This document shows positions 11,936 through 13,348 of a stretch of DNA of 13,348 nucleotides, piece by piece. The position numbers and the translations under genes are program-made. Numbering within the stretch: the first letter of the stretch is position 1; each line of letters starts with the position of its first letter. Source of the stretch: an uncultured Eubacteriales bacterium (GTDB lineage Bacteria > Bacillota > Clostridia > Peptostreptococcales > Anaerovoracaceae); the NCBI GenBank assembly GCA_902766915.1, contig CACXFN010000141.1, positions 1 through 13,348 of the forward strand. The letters run 5' to 3'. Below the pieces are notes generated by a model. It searched no databases, was not told the origin of the DNA, and saw nothing but the letters and a program-made list of their open reading frames with translations.

Positions 11936-13348
11936 TTATTTCTGACTTCTACGACGAATTGTCATCACTCCTGTCAGGGTTGCAGCAACTGCTACTAAGA
12001 CGATCCAGAGAGTCATATTGCTCTCGTCACCAGTACGCGGAACGTTGCTGGTTGTCTTGGTTGTAGTAGTTGTTGTGGTTGGTCTGGTTGTCTGAGTAGG
12101 TGTAGTTGTCTGGCCCGGCTTAGGTGTTACATTGCTTGCAGGTGTCCACTTAGCGGTATATGTAATGTTTCCATTATCATCAACGCTGCGGTCCCAACCA
12201 GCAAAGGTGTAACCAGCCTTTGTCGGGGTTGACGGTCCTGTCGGTTCCAAACCATTTCTATCGAAGCTTGTCTTATCCATGTAGATGGTGTTTCCATCTT
12301 CATCGATATAACGTACCCAGATAGTATCATCACCTGGCTGCGGATCAACCTGTGGGTCCGGTTCAGTCTGTGGTTCTGGATCAGTCTGTGGGTCCGGATC
12401 AGTCTGTGGTTCTGGATCAACCTGCGGGTCAGGTGTAGAAACTGGTTTCCACTTAGCAGTATAAGTGATGTTTCCATCCTCATCTACTTCACGATCCCAT
12501 CCATCGAAGGTAAATCCATCCTTTGTTGGATCCTTTGGTGCAGGTGGCTCTGCAGCGCCTACAGACTGATAGGTCTTCTCCAGATATACCGGATTACCGC
12601 CTTCATCAATGTAGGTTACCCAATAGGTCTTCTCCGGGTCAGGTTGAGGATTTTCATTTCCTCCTGGCGGATTGTCATTTCCTCCTGGCGGATTATCATC
12701 TTCTTCCTCAGGTTCCCACTTAGCAGTGTAAGTGATATTACCATCTTCATCTACTTCGCGGTCCCAACCCTTAAATGTGTAGCCGTCCTTAGTTGGATCC
12801 TTTGGTGCATCTGGCTCTGTCTGCTCTTCACCTTCTCCTGCCTTAGGCTCAGTGGTCTTTGGCAGATAGATTGTGGTTCCATCAGGATCAACGTAGGTTA
12901 CCCAGATTGTCTTTGGTGCAGGATCCTTCCATCTTGCTGTGTAGGTAATGTTTCCTTCATCATCGACTTCGCGATCCCAACCGTCGAATTCCTTGCCTTC
13001 CTTGGTTGGATCTTCCGGTGCTTCAGGCTCTTCCTGTTTCTGACCCTTAGCTGCCTTAGGCTTATCTGTCTTCTCCAGATACGGTTTGATTGTTTCATCC
13101 GGATCGATATAGGTTACCCAGATTGTCTTCGGAGTGTAGATTACATACTCTTCGATTCTAGCGCCGTCTTCATAAGCGTTAGGATCAATGGTGCGCTCAT
13201 CAACGTAATCTCTATCTACGTCGTAGTTATCCAGTACCGGTGAGTCAACCTTGTCCAGAGTATCGCTTTCAGGTATCCATTCGCCTGTCTCGGTTACTTT
13301 ACCGTCGTTATCCACCCAGATAACTCTGGTGAATTTAACTACCTGCTC
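11936..13348 (-). CDS. Sortase-anchored surface protein with MucBP-like segment and four InlB-type repeats (N-terminus cut by window edge)
   Basis: 470 residues are visible; the frame is open through the window end, so the first in-frame GTG at 13315 is not the true start. Residues 1-74 (QVVKFTRVIWVDNDGKVTET onward) resemble the tail of a mucin-binding-protein repeat. Four InlB/Flg_new-like repeats follow, with the pattern IWVTYID...DPTK.G..F.GWDREVDE.GNITYTAKW. They lie at about 13126-12926, 12910-12713, 12628-12446 and 12325-12143. Linkers are NPPGGN repeats (12694-12650), a DPQVDPEPQTDPDP-type stretch (12433-12332) and a Thr/Pro stalk. The C-terminus has VPRTG (12043-12029), a hydrophobic segment and RRRSQK, a complete sortase sorting signal with Val in place of Leu. 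It would be covalently attached to the wall by a sortase not present in the window. The ligand is unknown. Confidence 0.9.
   Translation of the reverse strand, partial: EQVVKFTRVIWVDNDGKVTETGEWIPESDTLDKVDSPVLDNYDVDRDYVDERTIDPNAYEDGARIEEYVIYTPKTIWVTYIDPDETIKPYLEKTDKPKAAKGQKQEEPEAPEDPTKEGKEFDGWDREVDDEGNITYTARWKDPAPKTIWVTYVDPDGTTIYLPKTTEPKAGEGEEQTEPDAPKDPTKDGYTFKGWDREVDEDGNITYTAKWEPEEEDDNPPGGNDNPPGGNENPQPDPEKTYWVTYIDEGGNPVYLEKTYQSVGAAEPPAPKDPTKDGFTFDGWDREVDEDGNITYTAKWKPVSTPDPQVDPEPQTDPDPQTDPEPQTEPDPQVDPQPGDDTIWVRYIDEDGNTIYMDKTSFDRNGLEPTGPSTPTKAGYTFAGWDRSVDDNGNITYTAKWTPASNVTPKPGQTTTPTQTTRPTTTTTTTKTTSNVPRTGDESNMTLWIVLVAVAATLTGVMTIRRRSQK
12332..12433. repeat. Pro/Asp/Gln-rich coding repeat
   Basis: In-frame reiteration encoding DPQVDPEPQTDPDPQTDPEPQTEPDPQVDPQ; nearly identical short DNA units (ggatcagtctgtgg-type) repeat several times between InlB-type repeats 3 and 4. 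A likely slippage-prone spacer of variable length. Confidence 0.8.
12650..12694. repeat. NPPGGN coding repeat
   Basis: A 21-bp unit encoding NPPGGND/E occurs twice, plus a partial third copy, in the linker between InlB-type repeats 2 and 3. Confidence 0.75.

Noticed and set aside
12332..12694. CRISPR-like or mobile repeat array
   Set aside because: The repeats are short, in frame, adjacent without unique spacers and encode Pro-rich linkers.
12644..13243. Plus-strand open frame of 199 codons
   Set aside because: It is the reverse complement of the InlB-repeat gene; its Cys/Trp/Phe-rich repeats only mirror that gene's repeats.
11936..13315. GTG at 13315 as the real start of the InlB-repeat gene
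   Set aside because: The frame stays open to the window end, the residues before it (EQVVKFTRVIW) continue a recognisable domain, and no signal peptide follows the GTG.

Overview
The window looks like chromosomal DNA of a Gram-positive anaerobe of the class Clostridia. The evidence is low-to-moderate GC, AGGAG-type ribosome binding sites, sigma-A-like promoters, secreted G5/LysM/NlpC-P60 and G5/M23 wall hydrolases, and a sortase-type anchored surface protein. The MetA and aspartokinase sequences are of the clostridial kind. A more exact placement, for example Eubacteriales Family XIII, is only a guess. There is no sign of phage, IS elements, CRISPR, tRNA or rRNA genes.

Left part (1-4149, all minus strand). 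Two related cell-wall hydrolases lie in tandem. A LysM/G5/NlpC-P60 endopeptidase (2345-1053) has a clear promoter and is followed by a G5/M23 metallopeptidase (945-1, cut by the window edge at its final HxH motif). Upstream is a two-gene unit: an RdgB/HAM1 house-cleaning nucleotide pyrophosphatase, then a YihY/BrkB membrane protein, ended by a strong intrinsic terminator.

Middle part (4150-8707). An AEC-family permease gene runs divergently from rdgB. The 579-base gap after it is not empty. On the minus strand it holds what looks like a complete transcription unit for a structured non-coding RNA of about 345 nt. The unit has a promoter, 5' and 3' ends that can pair, a nested multi-stem 3' domain and a T-run. 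Divergent from it is a 783-codon gene that fuses a complete MetA-type homoserine O-acyltransferase to a complete aspartokinase with C-terminal ACT domains. This one polypeptide joins the entry step of the aspartate pathway to the committing step of the methionine branch. Ribosomal protein S20 (rpsT) follows under its own promoter and a double-hairpin terminator.

Right part (8708-13348, minus strand). Two surface-protein genes follow. The first is a 988-residue secreted protein made of three units, each an isopeptide-type adhesin domain plus a Cna-B-like domain, but with no visible wall anchor. The second is cut by the window end. It has a MucBP-like segment, four InlB/Flg_new-type repeats, Pro-rich linkers and a VPRTG sortase signal. 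Each has its own expression signals (a promoter for the first, a terminator for the second), so they are neighbouring single genes rather than an operon.

The two items most worth following up are the minus-strand RNA at about 5295-5645 and the MetA-aspartokinase fusion whose promoter faces away from it.
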